Source: Salegentibacter salegens (GTDB lineage Bacteria; Bacteroidota; Bacteroidia; Flavobacteriales; Flavobacteriaceae). From it: a stretch of DNA of 64,000 bases. Of the stretch, positions 54,721-64,000 are shown piece by piece (position 1 is the first letter of the stretch; every line of letters begins with the position of its first letter). The notes beneath the pieces were generated by a model. That model worked only from the letters and a program-made list of their open reading frames with translations. It made no database searches and was not told the origin of the DNA. The position numbers and the translations under genes are program-made. The stretch lies in contig NZ_LT670848.1 in the NCBI RefSeq assembly GCF_900142975.1, positions 3,224,001 to 3,288,000 of the forward strand. The letters run 5' to 3'.

Positions 54721-57417
54721 ATGAAACACACTTATCAAATTTCCGGGATGACCTGTATGGGTTGCAGGGCCCACGTTGAAAATACTTTAAAAAATGTGGA
54801 AGGGGTCACTAATGCTCGTGTAGATCTAGAAAAAGCTTCTGCCGAAATCGAGATGCAAAAACATATTCAAATTGAAGAATTTCAGAAAGCACTTGAAGAT
54901 AGCAATTATCAAATTCATCCAAAAGATGAATTTGTTCAGAAATATCCTGTGAGTGGAATGACCTGTATGGGTTGTAAATCCCACGTAGAAAAAACTTTAA
55001 GTAAAGTTGAAGGTGTAAAAAGTGCTGAGGTAAATCTCGACAAAGAAGAAGCAAAAATTGTTACCGAAAAAAATGTTTCCTTAGAAAAATTGCAGCAGGC
55101 CTTACAAGAAGATGGCGGGCATTATGAAATTCATGAACCCGGAGAAGAAGTAAAACCAAAAAAGAAAAAACCTAAAGGGGAGGGTACGGGTATTTTCTAT
55201 TGCCCTATGCATTGCGAAGGCGACAAAACTTATAACGAACCCGGCGATTGCCCTGTTTGCGGGATGGATCTCGTTGAAGAAGCCAGCCTCAAGCCACAAG
55301 CTACAAAATATACCTGCCCAATGCATCCAGAAGTGGTGCAGGATGGTCCCGGTTCCTGCCCCAAATGCGGAATGGACCTGGTACCCAAAGAACCCGAAGA
55401 ATCTTCAGAGAGTAAATCTTACAAAAAGCTGCTTAAAAAGTTTAAAATTGCGGTGGCGTTTACCTTGCCTATTTTCATTATCGCAATGTCTGAGATGATT
55501 CCGGACAATCCTTTGTATAATGTTTTAGAAATGAAATACTGGAATTGGGTACAGTTTGGATTATCAATTCCCGTAGTATTTTACGCTACCTGGATGTTTT
55601 TTGAACGTGCCTGGCGATCTATAAAAACCTGGAACCTCAATATGTTTACGCTTATTGGAATTGGTGCCGGGGTGGCCTGGCTTTTTAGCGTGTTTGGGTT
55701 ATTGTTTCCAGATTTCTTCCCGCCGCAATTTAAGACTGAAATGGGCACCGTACACGTGTATTTTGAAGCGGCAACGGTAATTCTCACCCTTGTTTTGCTT
55801 GGCCAGGTTTTAGAAGCCCGGGCACATAGTAAAACAAATTCAGCAATAAAAGAATTATTGAAACTCGCTCCCAACAAAGCGATAAAAGTAGTTGATGGCG
55901 AAGAAAAAGAAGTTTCTATAGATGAAATTGAAAAAGGAGATATTCTAAGGGTGAAACCTGGAGATAAAATCCCGGTAGATGGAATAATCGAAAACGGGAA
56001 TTCCAGTATAGATGAATCAATGATTACCGGAGAACCAATTCCGGTAGATAAAGCTGAAGGCGATAAAGTTAGTTCTGGAACTATTAATGGCAACAGGAGT
56101 TTTACGATGAAAGCCGAAAAAGTAGGAGAGGAGACCCTGCTTTCACAAATTATAAAAATGGTAAATGATGCCAGCCGGTCACAGGCACCCATTCAGAAAT
56201 TAGCCGATAGGATTTCAGCTTATTTCGTGCCGGTTGTGGTAATTATTGCGGTAATTACCTATATAGTTTGGGCCATTTACGGGCCCGAGCCGCAATATGT
56301 TTACGCTTTAGTGAATGCCATCGCGGTATTAATTATTGCCTGTCCCTGTGCACTTGGCCTGGCCACACCAATGTCGGTTATGGTAGGAGTGGGAAAAGGT
56401 GCTCAAAATGGGGTACTTATTAAAAACGCCCGTGCTTTAGAGCAAATGGATGATATTGATACTTTAATTATCGATAAAACCGGAACCATCACCGAGGGTA
56501 AACCTAAAGTGGAAAAAGTTGAGGTGATTTCTGAAGAAAATAAGGAAGAAATTATAAAACTTATCGCTTCGGTAAATTCCCAGAGTGAACACCCTCTGGC
56601 TAAAGCAACTGTAGATTTTGCAAAGAAACAACAGCTTAAATTTTCAAAAACTTCAGATTTTAATTCCGTTACCGGGAAAGGGGTGACCGGTATGGTAGGC
56701 GATCAAAAAATAGCTATCGGAAATGAAAAGCTAATGCAGGCTGAAAAAGTAGAGATACCTTCAGAAATAAATAAAAAAGTAACCGCAGAGCAGGAAAAAG
56801 GTAAGACAGTTTCCTATATATCACGAGATGGTAAAATAGTAGGTTATTTCACAATTACCGATCCTATTAAGAAAACCAGTAGGGAAGCCTTGAAATCGCT
56901 TATGGATGATGGGGTTGAGGTTTATATGTTTACCGGCGATAATGAGAAAACCGCTAAATCTGTGGCAGAAGAACTGGGATTAAGCGGATTTAAAGCTGGA
57001 ATGTTGCCAGAGGACAAGCAAAATGAAGTTAAAAAGCTTCAGAAAAAGGGAAAGAAAGTAGCAATGGCCGGTGACGGGATTAACGATGCGCCTGCATTGG
57101 CCCAGGCTGATATTGGAATTGCTATGGGAACCGGAACAGATGTTGCGATAGAGAGCGCAGAAATTACTTTGGTAAAAGGAGATTTAAAAGCAGTAAAAAA
57201 GGCAAAAATGCTAAGTAAGAAAGTAATGCGAAATATTAAGCAAAACCTCTTCTTTGCGCTTATATATAATACGCTTGGAGTACCAATTGCTGCCGGGGTT
57301 TTATATCCGGTTTTCGGGCTTTTGTTATCACCTATGATCGCCGCGTTAGCGATGAGCTTTAGTTCAGTTTCGGTAATTGCAAATGCTTTAAGATTAAAGA
57401 GCGCCAAATTGCAGTAG
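54721..57417 (+). CDS. copA: Copper-translocating P-type ATPase CopA with four metal-binding domains
   Basis: P1B-type ATPase exporting Cu(I) from the cytosol. ATG 54721 is chosen because the upstream in-frame extension to 54649 is encoded by the repeat element. N-terminal half: two HMA domains (GMTCMGC, Cys12/15 and Cys82/85), then two short heavy-metal-binding domains ([12 protein letters not shown]...[10 protein letters not shown], about 159-185; YTCPMHPEV...[11 protein letters not shown], about 197-222). Then the pump core with TGEP in the actuator domain, the CPC metal site (541-543) in [12 protein letters not shown], phosphorylation Asp585 in [13 protein letters not shown] and [10 protein letters not shown]. 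898 residues, long for CopA because of the four sensor domains. Confidence 0.96.
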   Translation: MKHTYQISGMTCMGCRAHVENTLKNVEGVTNARVDLEKASAEIEMQKHIQIEEFQKALEDSNYQIHPKDEFVQKYPVSGMTCMGCKSHVEKTLSKVEGVKSAEVNLDKEEAKIVTEKNVSLEKLQQALQEDGGHYEIHEPGEEVKPKKKKPKGEGTGIFYCPMHCEGDKTYNEPGDCPVCGMDLVEEASLKPQATKYTCPMHPEVVQDGPGSCPKCGMDLVPKEPEESSESKSYKKLLKKFKIAVAFTLPIFIIAMSEMIPDNPLYNVLEMKYWNWVQFGLSIPVVFYATWMFFERAWRSIKTWNLNMFTLIGIGAGVAWLFSVFGLLFPDFFPPQFKTEMGTVHVYFEAATVILTLVLLGQVLEARAHSKTNSAIKELLKLAPNKAIKVVDGEEKEVSIDEIEKGDILRVKPGDKIPVDGIIENGNSSIDESMITGEPIPVDKAEGDKVSSGTINGNRSFTMKAEKVGEETLLSQIIKMVNDASRSQAPIQKLADRISAYFVPVVVIIAVITYIVWAIYGPEPQYVYALVNAIAVLIIACPCALGLATPMSVMVGVGKGAQNGVLIKNARALEQMDDIDTLIIDKTGTITEGKPKVEKVEVISEENKEEIIKLIASVNSQSEHPLAKATVDFAKKQQLKFSKTSDFNSVTGKGVTGMVGDQKIAIGNEKLMQAEKVEIPSEINKKVTAEQEKGKTVSYISRDGKIVGYFTITDPIKKTSREALKSLMDDGVEVYMFTGDNEKTAKSVAEELGLSGFKAGMLPEDKQNEVKKLQKKGKKVAMAGDGINDAPALAQADIGIAMGTGTDVAIESAEITLVKGDLKAVKKAKMLSKKVMRNIKQNLFFALIYNTLGVPIAAGVLYPVFGLLLSPMIAALAMSFSSVSVIANALRLKSAKLQ

Positions 57418-57444
57418 AATACTAACCAACCAAAACTAATAGAA

Positions 57445-58665
57445 ATGCAGGATTTTTTAAGCAAATGGGGAGAAGCGGCCTATACCAGTGCCGGGTTTTT
57501 CTGGATGGCTTTATGGGCCTTTATTTTGGGTTATGTGATAAGTAGTTGTATCCAGATTTTTGTGACCGAAAAACGTATGGAAAGAACCATGGGTAAAGAC
57601 GAATCTAAAAGTATTTTGCTGGGAACTTTCTTTGGATTCATCAGTAGCTCGTGTAGTTTTTCTGCTTTAGCTTCAACTAAAAGTTTGTTTAAAAAAGGTG
57701 CCAGTTTTTCTTCATCTATTGCCTTTTTACTTGCATCAACTAACCTTGTTATAGAGTTAGGAATTTTGATCGCCATCTTCTTGGGTTGGCAATTTGTTGT
57801 GGGTGAATATATAGGCGGAATACTACTTATCCTCATTAGTTGGGTGCTCATTAGAATTATTAATCCTAAAGAAATGATCAAAAAGGCTAGAAAACGCCTT
57901 GACGAAAAAGATGATGATGAAGAAGATTCAGAAAAATCCTGGAAGAAAAAAATAAAGTCAGAAACCAGTTGGGCTAAAGTGTCCAAACAATATGCGATGG
58001 AATGGAAAATGGTTTGGAAAGATGTGACGCTGGGCTTTACTATTGCCGGGGTTGTTGCTGCTTTTGTTCCAGATTCATTTTTTCAAACTTTATTTATAAA
58101 CACCGGAGATGGGAATACAGATTTTGGCTTCTTCACGATTCTTGAACACATTATTGTAGGGCCTATCGCCGCTTTTTTAACCTTTATTGGGTCTATGGGA
58201 AACATTCCTTTAGCGGCCCTTCTCTTTGGGAAAGGAGTAAGTTTTGCCGGCGTAATGGCTTTTATTTTTAGTGATTTGGTAGTATTTCCAGTGTTAAGAA
58301 TCAATGCGAAATATTATGGCTGGAAAATGTCTTTTTTTATACTTTTCCTGCTTTTTACTGCGCTTATTGGTACTTCTTTATTATTACATTACGGGTTTAA
58401 CCTATTTAATTTATTACCCGATCCTTCTTCGGTAAAAATTACCGATGCCGAACACTTTAAAATAGATTATACTTTTTGGCTGAATATGCTCTTTTTAGCA
58501 ATTTCAGGAGTATTAATTTACCTTGGATTTTTTAAGCGGAAAGATGTAATGCATATGAAGGAAATGGCGCCGAAAAGTCAGTTGCTGGAAACAAGCTTAA
58601 AATATATTGCTTTTGCGTGTTACCTGTGGCTTGCGGGTGGACTTATTGCTAAGTTTTTTCCTTAA
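57445..58665 (+). CDS. YraQ/DUF318-type permease (ArsP-like)
   Basis: 406-residue inner-membrane protein with about eight to ten helices in two repeats and a charged cytosolic loop in the middle (residues about 145-185, KKARKRLDEKDDDEEDSEKSW). The family signature GTFFGFISSSCSFSALASTKSLFKKG with a helix-breaking cysteine pocket is present, with a second half-repeat at PLAALLFGKGVSFAGVMAFIFSDL. Members include ArsP, a methylarsenite exporter. The gene lies 27 bases after copA, so co-transcription and a metal(loid)-related role are likely; substrate not known. Confidence 0.85.
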   Translation: MQDFLSKWGEAAYTSAGFFWMALWAFILGYVISSCIQIFVTEKRMERTMGKDESKSILLGTFFGFISSSCSFSALASTKSLFKKGASFSSSIAFLLASTNLVIELGILIAIFLGWQFVVGEYIGGILLILISWVLIRIINPKEMIKKARKRLDEKDDDEEDSEKSWKKKIKSETSWAKVSKQYAMEWKMVWKDVTLGFTIAGVVAAFVPDSFFQTLFINTGDGNTDFGFFTILEHIIVGPIAAFLTFIGSMGNIPLAALLFGKGVSFAGVMAFIFSDLVVFPVLRINAKYYGWKMSFFILFLLFTALIGTSLLLHYGFNLFNLLPDPSSVKITDAEHFKIDYTFWLNMLFLAISGVLIYLGFFKRKDVMHMKEMAPKSQLLETSLKYIAFACYLWLAGGLIAKFFP

Positions 58666-58673
58666 TAAAAAAA

Positions 58674-58748
58674 GAGAGCAGAAAACGGATTTAAATTTTA
58701 TTTGGGTAAGATAAAATTTAGATTTTCGATTTTCCCGGCACTGCTCTC
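58674..58748. other. Nested inverted repeats, possible structured 3' UTR
   Basis: Outer pair GAGAGCAG (58674-58681) / CTGCTCTC (58741-58748) encloses a second perfect pair TAAATTTTAT (58692-58701) / ATAAAATTTA (58711-58720). It begins nine bases after the permease stop. It may act as a terminator or as a stable RNA end. Confidence 0.5.
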
Positions 58749-58898
58749 AATTAAAACAAACTAAACTAACTAATCTAAAAGTCCCTTTTAATTTTCTGAT
58801 ATTTCAATCTAAAAAATCTTTTTCATAGCAATTTATGTGGGGCTTTTATAATAAGACTTTGAAATTTATAAAAGGTTTAATCTAAAGTATAAAAAAAA

Positions 58899-58918
58899 CC
58901 ACCGCGTAGGGACGGTGG
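58899..58918 (-). terminator. Rho-independent terminator after the zinc protease gene
   Basis: Stem CCACCG / CGGTGG with an 8-base loop; on the minus strand it is followed by eight T residues. It is 34 bases beyond the protease stop. Confidence 0.85.
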
Positions 58919-58952
58919 CTTTTCAAACTAATAAATCCAAAAAATGTTGAGC

Positions 58953-61442
58953 TTACTTTATAGGATTTAAAATTAAATCTATTCGTTCTAAAGCATCCTG
59001 AAGGTGGTACCTGGTTAAACGATCTCCACGATTAGCTGCTCTCCTAATTTGATTTTGAAGCCTTTTAAGCTCTCCTCTCACAACAGGGCGAATATCACTT
59101 TGTGCAACATCTATATTGCTTCGGCTAATCCAGCTTCTGTATCGGGAAGGAATTTCACTTTGCTCTTCAGTCATTAAATGTTCCATACGCTCAATATAAG
59201 CGCGCTGAAGATTTCTGCGGTAACGGTCTATGTTTTGTCCCGAAGAAAGTTCGCTCCAAATGCCGGTTCTAACATCGGTCATCATATCTATTAAACCATA
59301 GGCTTCATCTCCGTTTACTTCTTCATTTTCCATTAAACGAGCCATTCTTCCAAAATCTAATAAGTTATTAAGGCTGCGTTCCTGCATATTTCTAATGCGC
59401 TCCACCTGTCCGTCAAATTCAATTTTGTTGAAAATCTCCTGATCTATCATCCATTCCGGAGTTTCAAAAAGTTGGTTATGCAAGAAGTTCATCGCTTTTT
59501 TCTGACGATCGGCATCAACGTGAGAATAAACCGCTCCTTCCTGGTCGTAAGTTTTATAGTGTTCGTAAACACCGCCAATATTCGCGGTTACGTGTCCCAT
59601 ATAACGGTTAAACTGACTTAAAACCTGGCCGTACATATCGTCTAGATCATCGTAGTTTTTGCCATCTTCGGCGGTCCATTCGATCAATTTCGGCATAATG
59701 CGCTTCAGGTTTTTAATTCCGTATTCACTGGCCAAAATTGCATCGTCACCAAGATCTTCAGTTTGAGAACTCGGGTCTATAACTCCGCCACTTTGCTGGC
59801 TTCCGAAGCGATATAAAGGATCGCCTGCTTTTTCAAGAATCCATTCGTCAAGAATTTCCTTTTCTTCTTCAGCAGTTTTATCTAAAATTGGTCGGTAACC
59901 CCACTCAATTGCGTATTTATCATAAGGTCCAATATCTGGCATTAAAGCCACATCACCATCTTCAGGCTGTGCGATATAATTGAAACGTGCGTAATCCATA
60001 ATAGAGGGTGCGGTACCATATTCAGCAGTAAATTCAGGATCACGAAGATCTTCTACTGCGTAAGCAACACTACTTCCCATATTATGCGGAAGACCTAAAG
60101 TGTGCCCAACCTCGTGAGAAGAAACAAAACGAATTAATCTACCCATTACTTCATCTTTAAACTCTACACTACGGGCATCTTCATTGATAGCCGCAGTTTG
60201 TACAAAGAACCAGTTTCTAAGTAAGGTCATTACATTATGATACCAGTTAATATCTGATTCTAAGATCTCTCCTGAACGTGGGTCACTTACGTGAGGCCCG
60301 TTTGCGTTAGGAATTGGAGAAGCCAGGTAACGTACTACCGAGTAACGGGCGTCTTCTGGGCTCCAATCTGGATCTTCTTCTTTGCTTGGCGGATCTTTAG
60401 CAATAATTGCATTTTTAAATCCGGCAGCCTCAAAAGCAACCTGCCAATCTTCAATACCTTGCTTTATGTAGGGAATCCACTGCTTTGGAGTAGCCCGGTC
60501 TACATAATAAACAATTTGTTCTTTTGGCTCAACGAGCTCACCATTTTCAAACTTTTCCCTGTCTTCCTCTTTTACTTCAAGTCTCCAACGGTCAAGGTAT
60601 TTTACTTCCTTGCTTTTTTGAGCTTCAAGTCCGTAATCTGTTTGTCCGCGGGCAAACCAACCTACACGCTGATCGAAATAACGTCGTTTCATGGGTTCTT
60701 TTGGAAGCAGGATCATAGAATTACTAAATTCTAAAGAAATTGAGCCTGTGCTCGCATTAGAAGGCGGTTCACCTGCATTATAGGTTTTTACGTGCCTAAC
60801 CTCAATATTCTCTGGATAGCTGCGAATAGTATCGATGTAGGAACGGCTATCGTCTAAACGAGAAACTTTATATTGCTTTCTTGAACCGTCTCTTAAACCC
60901 AGCGCCTGAACATCTTTGGTATAAAGATCGGTTACTTCAATTACGGTAGTTTTATTAACTGAATCTTTTCCTACAGTTTTTACCGGAAAACGCTGAAGTA
61001 CCGGTTCAAAATTAGAATTCACTACCGCTTCGTGTACAGGAAGTGAATCTGCTGCGTAGATTTCATGAGAAACTACTCTTAAAAGAACGTGGCCGTCTTT
61101 TTTCTGCCAGCGGTGTACCTGGGTGTTTTGTTTTCCGCCGCCAAAACCAATTCCGGTGGCGGTTTTTGCGATTCTTGTTACCGTAAGCATTTCACGGTTA
61201 AAAAGACTATCTGGAATTTCGTAGAAATATTTATCGTCTACGCGGTGTACAGTAAATAAACCTTCGTCGCTTTTCGCGTCTTTAGTAATTACCTTGGCGT
61301 AAGGCTCAAGCTCTCCATTCTTTTTTGAGGCTTCTTCTTTGGATGCATCAGCCGAAGATTTATTAGGCTGAAGAACCGCACAACTGGAAACCGATACCGA
61401 TAAGGCTACTAAAAAGAGCTTATGCGTAAATCGTTTGGTCAT
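58953..61442 (-). CDS. Secreted zinc-dependent metalloprotease (DUF5117/DUF5118 type)
   Basis: 829-residue lipoprotein (lipobox SVSVSSC) of the large Bacteroidota zinc protease group. The metzincin-like zinc site is SSHEVGHTLGLPHNM near residue 430, with a Met-turn candidate in PSIMDYARFNYIAQPED. Upstream parts have DUF5118-like YAKVITKDAKSDEGLFTVHRV and DUF5117-like GGGKQNTQVHRW; the C-terminal part matches DUF4953. It probably degrades proteins in the periplasm or at the surface. The gene stands alone between two minus-strand terminators. Confidence 0.9.
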   Translation of the reverse strand: MTKRFTHKLFLVALSVSVSSCAVLQPNKSSADASKEEASKKNGELEPYAKVITKDAKSDEGLFTVHRVDDKYFYEIPDSLFNREMLTVTRIAKTATGIGFGGGKQNTQVHRWQKKDGHVLLRVVSHEIYAADSLPVHEAVVNSNFEPVLQRFPVKTVGKDSVNKTTVIEVTDLYTKDVQALGLRDGSRKQYKVSRLDDSRSYIDTIRSYPENIEVRHVKTYNAGEPPSNASTGSISLEFSNSMILLPKEPMKRRYFDQRVGWFARGQTDYGLEAQKSKEVKYLDRWRLEVKEEDREKFENGELVEPKEQIVYYVDRATPKQWIPYIKQGIEDWQVAFEAAGFKNAIIAKDPPSKEEDPDWSPEDARYSVVRYLASPIPNANGPHVSDPRSGEILESDINWYHNVMTLLRNWFFVQTAAINEDARSVEFKDEVMGRLIRFVSSHEVGHTLGLPHNMGSSVAYAVEDLRDPEFTAEYGTAPSIMDYARFNYIAQPEDGDVALMPDIGPYDKYAIEWGYRPILDKTAEEEKEILDEWILEKAGDPLYRFGSQQSGGVIDPSSQTEDLGDDAILASEYGIKNLKRIMPKLIEWTAEDGKNYDDLDDMYGQVLSQFNRYMGHVTANIGGVYEHYKTYDQEGAVYSHVDADRQKKAMNFLHNQLFETPEWMIDQEIFNKIEFDGQVERIRNMQERSLNNLLDFGRMARLMENEEVNGDEAYGLIDMMTDVRTGIWSELSSGQNIDRYRRNLQRAYIERMEHLMTEEQSEIPSRYRSWISRSNIDVAQSDIRPVVRGELKRLQNQIRRAANRGDRLTRYHLQDALERIDLILNPIK

Positions 61443-61512
61443 AAAGTTTAATTTTGGTTTGTGTGATTAATTTGAAGTGATAAATTTTCTTAAGCGAAGG
61501 CTAAAAAACGAA

Positions 61513-61538
61513 AAAAGACCACCATTTGGTGATCTTTT
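61513..61538 (-). terminator. Rho-independent terminator after lysS
   Basis: 11-bp stem AAAAGACCACC / GGTGATCTTTT with one mismatch and a 4-base loop; on the minus strand a T-run follows. It lies 91 bases beyond the lysS stop. Confidence 0.75.
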
Positions 61539-61629
61539 GACTGATTTATCTTAAAAAGGTTTAAATACATAGTTAAAAAAGTCTTGTTTTAACTATTGTC
61601 CAGCTAAGCTGTAAAAGCTTTTCTGAACT

Positions 61630-63321
61630 TTAAACCGCTTTAATCTTCATTGTTTCGTCATCCTTAAAAACATCTATCATTTTATGTTTTCTAAGTGATT
61701 TAAGGGTTTTATCCCATTTTTTATTGCTTAATCCAGACTTGGTTTTTACAGTTTCCAATTCCTGAATTACATCATCTTTTAATAACTGAAAAACCGCTTT
61801 TTCATCTTCGCTTAATTCAACCGCTTTTCTCTCGGGTTTCATTTGCGGGAAAAACAGCACTTCCTGGATTGATTGATTATTTGTTAGGAACATAATTAAA
61901 CGGTCCATCCCAATTCCTAAGCCGGAAGTAGGAGGCATACCATATTCCAGGGCTCTTAAGAAATCCTGGTCTATAAATTCGGTTGCTTCATCGTCTCCTT
62001 TTTTGGCCAGTTTTAGCTGTTCTTCGAAACGTTCACGCTGGTCTATAGGATCGTTTAATTCAGAATATGCATTTGCGATTTCCTTTCCGCAAACCATTAA
62101 TTCAAAACGCTCAGTTAATTCAGGGTTTTCACGGTGTTCTTTACAAAGCGGACTCATTTCCTTCGGATAATCGGTTATGAATGTGGGTTGGATATAATTT
62201 CCTTCACATTTTTCACCAAAAATCTCATCGATGAGTTTTCCTTTACCCATCGTTTCATCAACTTCAATTCCCATATCTTCAGCTGCTTTTCTAATTTCAG
62301 CTTCAGATTTTCCTGTAATGTCAAAACCGGTGAATTCCTTAATAGAATCGGTCATGGTCACTCGCTTATACGGTGCCTTAAAATCGATTTTATTTTCACC
62401 AAAAACAGCTTCAGTAGTATTGTTTACGGCAATTGCACAATGTTCAAGAAGGGTCTCGGTGAATTCCATCATCCAGTTGTAGTCTTTATAGGCTACATAG
62501 ATTTCCATGGCGGTAAATTCAGGATTATGCGTTCTATCCATACCCTCATTTCTGAAGTTTTTCGAGAATTCATAAACACCGTCAAATCCGCCTACAATAA
62601 GACGTTTCAGGTATAATTCATTAGCAATTCTTAGGTAAAGGGGAATATCTAAAGCATTATGATGCGTAACAAACGGTCTCGCTGCGGCACCACCGGGGAT
62701 AGATTGTAAAATTGGAGTTTCTACCTCAAAATATTCTCTTTCATTAAAGAAGTTCCGCATTGCGTTGAACAACTTTGTGCGCTTTACGAAGATTTCTTTC
62801 ACTTTTGGATTTACAGCCAAATCAGCATAACGCTGGCGATAACGGTGTTCGGGATCGGTAAATCCGTCGTAAGTATTTCCGTCTTTATCGGTTTTAGGAA
62901 GTGGTAACGGTCGAATAGATTTACTCAGCAAAATGAAATCTTTCACCATTACCGTCATTTCGCCAACCTGGGTTTTAAAAAGTTCCCCTTCAATTCCTAT
63001 AAAATCGCCAATATCCAGCAATTTTTTATAAACATCATTATACTTGCTTTTATCTTCACCGGTGCAAATTTCATCACGGTTAAAATAAACCTGGATTTTT
63101 CCTTTAGAATCCTGTATTTCGGCAAAAGAGGCTTTTCCCTGGATACGGCGGGACATTAACCTACCGGCCAATACCACTTTTTTTCCTTCTTCAAAATTCT
63201 CCTTAATTCCCTTGCTGGTATCTTCCACCGGGAATAAATCTGCCGGGTAGGGGTTAATACCTGCTTTTCTTAATGCAGAAAGCTTCTCTCTTCTTACTAT
63301 TTCCTGTTCAGATAATTGCAT
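61630..63321 (-). CDS. lysS: Lysyl-tRNA synthetase (class II)
   Basis: Charges tRNA-Lys. ATG 63321 (MQLSEQEIVRREKLSALRKA, 563 residues) is chosen over 63393 because a full -33/-7 promoter lies between the two. The N-terminal OB-fold anticodon-binding domain (about 55-170) is followed by the class II core: motif 1 near FFNEREYFEVETPILQSIPGG, motif 2 FSKNFRNEGMDRTHNPEFTAMEIY, motif 3 GMPPTSGLGIGMDRLIMFLT. An extra C-terminal 60-residue tail (SEDEKAVFQLLKDDVIQELE onwards) is typical of Bacteroidota LysS. Confidence 0.97.
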   Translation of the reverse strand: MQLSEQEIVRREKLSALRKAGINPYPADLFPVEDTSKGIKENFEEGKKVVLAGRLMSRRIQGKASFAEIQDSKGKIQVYFNRDEICTGEDKSKYNDVYKKLLDIGDFIGIEGELFKTQVGEMTVMVKDFILLSKSIRPLPLPKTDKDGNTYDGFTDPEHRYRQRYADLAVNPKVKEIFVKRTKLFNAMRNFFNEREYFEVETPILQSIPGGAAARPFVTHHNALDIPLYLRIANELYLKRLIVGGFDGVYEFSKNFRNEGMDRTHNPEFTAMEIYVAYKDYNWMMEFTETLLEHCAIAVNNTTEAVFGENKIDFKAPYKRVTMTDSIKEFTGFDITGKSEAEIRKAAEDMGIEVDETMGKGKLIDEIFGEKCEGNYIQPTFITDYPKEMSPLCKEHRENPELTERFELMVCGKEIANAYSELNDPIDQRERFEEQLKLAKKGDDEATEFIDQDFLRALEYGMPPTSGLGIGMDRLIMFLTNNQSIQEVLFFPQMKPERKAVELSEDEKAVFQLLKDDVIQELETVKTKSGLSNKKWDKTLKSLRKHKMIDVFKDDETMKIKAV

Positions 63322-63362
63322 ACTCGTATTTGAATTTATTGCTTGCTTTGGCAAAACGAGTG

Positions 63363-63393
63363 CAAATATAGTGACTATGTGGCTACCAACCAA
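63363..63393 (-). promoter_or_regulatory. Bacteroidota promoter for lysS
   Basis: On the minus strand TTG (63393-63391), 20 bases, then TATATTTG (63370-63363): both parts and spacing fit the TTG/TANNTTTG consensus. Start codon 41 bases downstream. Confidence 0.6.
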
Positions 63394-63477
63394 TGCGATA
63401 TAAACCTGAATTTTTTGATACTATTTTGTAATAAAAATGGAGTTCTTTATCAAATAAGTTTTCTCTATTTATAATCT

Positions 63478-63485
63478 TATCTTTG
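63478..63485 (+). promoter_or_regulatory. -7 element for the Pmp3-like/lipB pair
   Basis: TATCTTTG, exact TANNTTTG, 63 bases before ATG 63549; no clear TTG at the -33 distance. Confidence 0.4.
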
Positions 63486-63548
63486 CCACTTGAATGGGTT
63501 TAAAGTTTGAGGTTGCAAGTTTAAAAACCCAAAATCTGAATATAATTT

Positions 63549-63713
63549 ATGAGTGTTTGGCGTGTAATTCTTTCTGTTTTATTTCCACCCCTCGCGGTTT
63601 ACGATCGCGGTTGTGGCTCTATTTTAATTGTGGTAATCCTTACTATTTTGGGTTGGATTCCGGGAGTGATCGCGGCACTTATTATTCTGAATAATCCTAG
63701 AAAAGGCGTATGA
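63549..63713 (+). CDS. YqaE/Pmp3-family membrane peptide
   Basis: 54-residue hydrophobic protein with two helices, of the Pmp3/YqaE (UPF0057) family found in bacteria, plants and fungi and linked to membrane potential and salt stress. The family pattern is visible: LFPPLAVYDRGCGS between helices and ILTILGWIPGVIAALIIL in the second helix, with NNPRKGV at the end. Its stop codon overlaps the lipB start (ATGA), so the two are coupled. Confidence 0.88.
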   Translation: MSVWRVILSVLFPPLAVYDRGCGSILIVVILTILGWIPGVIAALIILNNPRKGV

Positions 63714-64000
63714 ATAAGCAGATAAACTTACAGAATTTAGGTTACAAGGATTATAAAGAAACCTGGGATTACCAGGAAAGTCTTTTTAAGGAAATTCTTG
63801 ATCTTAAAATTAAAAACCGAAGGCAGAATTTAAATGAAATCACGCCAAATTACCTTTTAATGGTAGAGCATCCGCACGTTTATACTTTGGGTAAAAGTGG
63901 CGATATAAAAAACCTGCTAATTTCTGAAGCTGAACTTGAAAAAAGGCAAGCTAAATATTATAAAATTAACCGTGGCGGGGATATCACATATCACGGTCCC
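63710..64000 (+). CDS. lipB: Octanoyltransferase LipB, N-terminal part
   Basis: Transfers octanoate from acyl carrier protein to lipoyl domains. The first 97 codons are present; the gene runs off the window. Family text is clear: VEHPHVYTLGKSGDIKNLL and the active-site strand RGGDITYHGP. Start overlaps the Pmp3-like gene by four bases. Confidence 0.93.
   Translation, partial: MNKQINLQNLGYKDYKETWDYQESLFKEILDLKIKNRRQNLNEITPNYLLMVEHPHVYTLGKSGDIKNLLISEAELEKRQAKYYKINRGGDITYHGP

Noticed and set aside
55581..56192. 203-residue minus-strand frame within copA
   Set aside because: Antisense to the conserved actuator domain of the ATPase; no family features.
60291..60734. 147-residue plus-strand frame within the zinc protease gene
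   Set aside because: Antisense shadow; codon pattern follows the protease gene.
63322..63393. Upstream start for lysS
   Set aside because: A complete TTG-N20-TANNTTTG promoter lies inside this stretch, so it is probably not transcribed as coding sequence.

Overview
The window is AT-rich chromosomal DNA from a member of the Bacteroidota, most likely a marine flavobacterium (Gramella/Salegentibacter/Zunongwangia-like; this is inferred from gene content, no marker RNA is present). Pointers are a SusC/SusD pair, an exosortase F pair, a GYDIA-type GHMP kinase next to class II HMG-CoA reductase, HYC_CC_PP and DUF3347 proteins, many Bacteroidota TANNTTTG -7 promoter elements and near absence of Shine-Dalgarno sequences. 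I see no rRNA, tRNA, CRISPR array, transposase or phage gene.

Layout. 1-24,650 is mostly core genome: mevalonate pathway genes (GHMP kinase, mvaA), a secreted S9 peptidase with a peptide transporter, a thioredoxin-like protein, a surE-lpxB-NlpC/P60-comEC group, a C-terminal processing protease, a purH-mreBCD-mrdA-rodA cell-shape operon, an ABC permease, a GAF-type methionine sulfoxide reductase homologue and the exosortase F pair. 24,700-37,630 is a long, one-directional heavy-metal (copper-type) module: HYC_CC_PP protein, CusA-like RND pump, TolC-like channel, CusB-like adaptor with metal-binding N-terminus and DUF3347 C-terminus, two further DUF3347 lipoproteins, a DUF305 protein, a multicopper oxidase fused to a CopB-like barrel, a methionine-rich repeat lipoprotein and a PepSY membrane protein. 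It is closed by a strong terminator and followed by a YyaL/DUF255-type protein.

40,200-53,000 is a carbohydrate-related block: a GH9 glycosidase on the plus strand, facing a minus-strand series of vanadium-haloperoxidase-like protein, CRTAC1/ASPIC-UnbV FG-GAP lipoprotein, SusC and SusD. Similar CGCAATCGATTG-like boxes stand upstream of GH9, SusC and the haloperoxidase gene and suggest one shared, probably LacI-type, regulator encoded elsewhere. 53,400-58,670 is a second copper module: a regulator that joins an HMA-like metal-binding domain to an AraC-type DNA-binding domain, a 16-cysteine four-helix copper-binding protein, a CopA ATPase with two HMA and two short Cys/Met metal-binding domains, and a YraQ-type permease. 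The window ends with a secreted zinc protease, lysS, a Pmp3-type peptide and the start of lipB.

As a whole the two copper modules would cover cytosolic sequestration (16-Cys protein), inner-membrane export (CopA), periplasmic oxidation and capture (multicopper oxidase, DUF3347 and Met-rich lipoproteins) and trans-envelope efflux (CusCBA). A dispersed repeat built on CTCGATAATCGAG occurs three times, each time between convergent genes.
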